Position numbers and translations under genes: made by a program
Notes under the pieces: model-generated
Seen by the model: only the letters and a program-made list of their open reading frames with translations
What the model was told of the DNA's origin: nothing
Databases searched by the model: none
Origin: Candidatus Binatia bacterium
GTDB taxonomy: Bacteria > Vulcanimicrobiota > Vulcanimicrobiia > Vulcanimicrobiales > Vulcanimicrobiaceae
Reading direction: 5' to 3'
Assembly (NCBI GenBank): GCA_035544215.1
Contig: DATKHY010000001.1
Location: 1-64,000 of the forward strand
Length of the DNA stretch: 64,000 nt
Shown: in pieces, positions 61,765 to 64,000 of the stretch
Layout of the letters: each line of letters begins with the position of its first letter
Position numbering within the stretch: the first letter of the stretch is position 1

Positions 61765-61812
61765 GGCTCTCGGCTCAGGTGACACCGAGAGGCCGGACGA
61801 CGTAGGGAGAGA

Positions 61813-63204
61813 TTACGAGGCTTTGGCCGGAGCTCCGATGGCAAGGGCGATTTCGATGACGTCGTCCTCGTTCAGCGAGAGCCTGCGCATCGCGTCTTCG
61901 TAGGCCTCGATCGTTTCTTCGCTCTTGCTCGAGGCGGCGCGCTCCTCGCGCAGCCGCTTGACCTCATCGGTGACGCGATGCGCGAGCTCGGAGCTCGGCT
62001 CGACGCCGGCTTGCGCGAGACGCCGGTGCTGGCGGCGGAGCGTGTCTTCCACCAGCGCGGCGCCGGTGTGTTTTCCGAAGACCCAGCTCGTCGCGCCGCC
62101 GACGAGCTCCGCGGGCACCGCCTCGTACATGCGGTGGTCGATCAGCATCGCCTGCGTGTGGATGCCGGACTCGTGTGCGAAGACTTTGGAGCCGACGATC
62201 GGCTCGTGCTGCTGCAGCGGAATCCCGCTCATCCGCTCCATGAAGCGCGCGAGATCGCGCAGCTTGCCGTACTTGAAGCCGGGCAGCTCGATGCCGTAGA
62301 GCACGCGCAGCGCCACGACGAACTCGTGCAGCTTGACGTTGCCGGCGCGCTCGCCGTAGCCGTTGGCCGTGACCGAGATCACCTTGAACCCGCACGACGT
62401 CGCGACGATGGCGTTGATCGTGCCCAGGCCGTAGTCGTTATGGAGGTGGGCGACGATCGGCAATCCCTGCGGCAGCGCGGCGACGATGCGCGAGCAATAC
62501 CAGCGCGCGGCTTCAGGCGTGAGCGTTCCGACCGTGTCGGGCCACGCCGGGCGCGTGCCGCCGGCGTCGAGGCCGGCCTTGAAATACTCGATGAAGTACT
62601 CGACGTCGCCGCGGCTCCCGTCCTCGGCACCGAACTCGACCCGCTCGACGCCGCATTCGCGCGCGTGGTGAATCGCGTCGCACTGCAGCCGGATGTTCGC
62701 GGCGCGATAGAACGACAGGGGCAAATCGAGCCATTCTCGCTGCTCCCGCCCCTCGTAGCGCAGCAGCGTCTTGCCGATCTTATACTTAAGGTGCAGATCG
62801 CTGCCGCTCGTGAAGATGAAGAACGTGACGTCGCGCGGTTCGACACCCACCTCGCGCAGCGTGCGCGCGGTGACGTCGATGTCATTGCGGTTGCTGCGGC
62901 ACATCACCACGATCTCGACGTCGCCGAGCCGGCCGCGGCGCTTCGCGTCCATCACGAGCTGCAGCGTTCGGCGATCTCCCTGCGACGCGGCCGGGAAACC
63001 GACGCTCATCACGTGCACGCCGATGTCGGCCAACGCGCCGGCGATTTCGAGTTTCTGCTCCGGCGTATAGCAGACGCCCGGCATCTGTTCGCCGTCGCGC
63101 AGCGTCTCGTCGTAGATCCGGATTTGCGACGGGTCGGGAAAGTTCACTCGATCGGTGAATTCCTTAGGATCCCGGATGAGGCGTTCGATCGGCTCGCGCA
63201 GCAT
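61813..63204 (-). CDS. 2-isopropylmalate / homocitrate synthase family enzyme
   Basis: A 463-residue DRE-TIM metallolyase. The N-terminal DETLRDGEQMPGV motif carries the metal-binding Asp and catalytic Arg; IVAHLHNDYGLG gives the two metal His; GYGERAGN and FAHESGIHTQAML are typical of the LeuA/NifV/citramalate group. The C-terminal ~90 residues are too short for a LeuA allosteric domain, so homocitrate or citrate (Re) synthase activity are as likely as isopropylmalate synthase. ATG 63204. Acetyl-CoA plus a 2-oxo acid is the expected reaction. Confidence 0.78.
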   Translation of the reverse strand: MLREPIERLIRDPKEFTDRVNFPDPSQIRIYDETLRDGEQMPGVCYTPEQKLEIAGALADIGVHVMSVGFPAASQGDRRTLQLVMDAKRRGRLGDVEIVVMCRSNRNDIDVTARTLREVGVEPRDVTFFIFTSGSDLHLKYKIGKTLLRYEGREQREWLDLPLSFYRAANIRLQCDAIHHARECGVERVEFGAEDGSRGDVEYFIEYFKAGLDAGGTRPAWPDTVGTLTPEAARWYCSRIVAALPQGLPIVAHLHNDYGLGTINAIVATSCGFKVISVTANGYGERAGNVKLHEFVVALRVLYGIELPGFKYGKLRDLARFMERMSGIPLQQHEPIVGSKVFAHESGIHTQAMLIDHRMYEAVPAELVGGATSWVFGKHTGAALVEDTLRRQHRRLAQAGVEPSSELAHRVTDEVKRLREERAASSKSEETIEAYEDAMRRLSLNEDDVIEIALAIGAPAKAS

Positions 63205-63229
63205 GAGTCAGCGTTCTACGCAGAGCGGA

Positions 63230-64000
63230 CTATCTCTTGGTAGCCGCTTCCTCGCCTTCACGCTCGCCGAATCGGAGCTCCGCCGTGTCGCGCGGGAAAA
63301 GCAGCTCGAGCGTCCAGTCGAACGCCACGCGCAGCTTGCGGTCGAGCCCCGGAAGCCGCAGCAAGTAGTAGGTGCGCCAGAAGAACCACGCGACGAAACC
63401 GGTGATGACGACGTTCCCGGGAAGCTGCGCCACCGCTTTGCGGCCGCCGAGCGCGGCCATCATGCCTAGTGAGCGATATCGAAACGGCGTCGTGGGCTTG
63501 CCGCGGAGCACCGCGACGATGTTGTCGGCCAGACGCGGTCCTTCGCGGATCGCGTGCTGCGCGGTCATGGGATATATACCGCCTGCGCCGTCCGGGATCG
63601 CGGCGCAATCGCCGAGGGCCCACACGTCGTCGAATCCTTTCACGCGCATGTCGCGCTCGGTGCTCACCGCGCCGCGCTTCGTCGTCGGCAGCGCGATCGA
63701 CGCGAGCGTCCGCGAAGGCTTCACGCCGGCGCTCCAGACGATCGTCTCCGATTCGACGCGGCGTCCGCTCTGCAGCGTCAGGCCGCGCTCGTCCGCCCCG
63801 GCGACGCCGTCGCCGAGGAGCACCTCCACGCCGCGGCGCTCGAGCACGCGCCGGGAGTACTCACCCATCTTCGGCGGCAGCCCGGCGAGCAACGACGCGC
63901 CCGCCTCGACGAGGATCATGCGCACCTCGTCGACGCGCAGGTTCTTGTAGAAACGCAGTACGCTACGGAACATCTCGACGATCTCGCCGGCCGTCTCCAC
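63230..64000 (-). CDS. ndh: Type II NADH dehydrogenase (NDH-2), C-terminal part
   Basis: The gene runs off the right end; 256 C-terminal residues are visible. They include the NAD-domain strand MILVEAGASLLAGLPPKM, VWSAGVKPS, and the FAD-binding ALGDCAAIPD followed by YPMTAQHAIREG, all as in NDH-2. The C-terminal amphipathic region with FVAWFFWRTYYLLRLPG anchors it at the membrane. Transfers electrons from NADH to quinone without pumping protons. Sits 25 bases upstream of the synthase gene. Confidence 0.88.
   Translation of the reverse strand: METAGEIVEMFRSVLRFYKNLRVDEVRMILVEAGASLLAGLPPKMGEYSRRVLERRGVEVLLGDGVAGADERGLTLQSGRRVESETIVWSAGVKPSRTLASIALPTTKRGAVSTERDMRVKGFDDVWALGDCAAIPDGAGGIYPMTAQHAIREGPRLADNIVAVLRGKPTTPFRYRSLGMMAALGGRKAVAQLPGNVVITGFVAWFFWRTYYLLRLPGLDRKLRVAFDWTLELLFPRDTAELRFGEREGEEAATKR

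Overview
This window looks like a stretch of a GC-rich, diderm bacterial chromosome. Three secreted NHL/beta-propeller lipoproteins, two large helix-turn-helix/TPR proteins, several lipoboxes and two predicted outer-membrane barrels, mixed with ordinary housekeeping genes, make an uncultured lineage such as Candidatus Eremiobacterota (WPS-2) my best guess. That placement is inference from gene style only. There is no rRNA operon, CRISPR array, transposase or recognisable prophage. Signs of decay are local: two frameshifts in a HAF-like lipoprotein, a lipoprotein stub and an MgtC remnant.

Layout. 1-11.9 kb is accessory in character: secreted lipoproteins, two paralogous HTH/TPR regulators (388-2025 and 9272-11008), MetC, SixA, exonuclease III, an AAC(6')-like acetyltransferase and OsmC. 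12-20.5 kb holds a ferritin-like/CDGSH iron-sulfur fusion, aquaporin, MutM, an esterase, a HATPase-GNAT fusion and a phosphoesterase. 20.7-24.6 kb is a minus-strand block with tRNA-Pro(CGG), a lone Clp N-domain protein, DedA, UvrC and a small membrane protein, followed by a tmRNA gene (20698-21053) that overlaps no real protein gene. 24.7-37.3 kb is about potassium and ammonium: two TrkA-type proteins, a two-component pair, a tandem-duplicated KdpD sensory protein without a kinase domain, kdpFABC with an extra 28-residue microprotein, an outer-membrane protein and Amt. 37.3-43.8 kb is a long minus-strand run (antiporter, radical SAM, dapF, miaA, mutL, NicO-like exporter, RcnR-like repressor). 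43.9-48.1 kb is an M-box (Mg2+) riboswitch operon: leader, small ORFs, outer-membrane barrel, Nramp-related transporter and a decayed mgtC. 48.2-64 kb is mostly housekeeping: LytR-CpsA-Psr protein, mutS, miaB, der, plsY, efp, fumC, a SprT-like protease, two tandem M55 aminopeptidases, an isopropylmalate-synthase-family enzyme and a partial NDH-2.

How the parts fit. The best systems story is metal ion homeostasis at 42.9-48.1 kb. A Ni/Co-type repressor and exporter are transcribed leftwards from the same short intergenic region that drives the Mg2+-riboswitch operon rightwards. The second is a K+ module in which the usual single-chain KdpD is split between two divergent genes and one half is duplicated. 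Mismatch repair and tRNA i6A/ms2i6A modification genes are paired twice (miaA-mutL and miaB-mutS). Several genes are coupled by 4-base stop/start overlaps (dedA-uvrC, mutL, miaB-mutS, der-plsY-efp).
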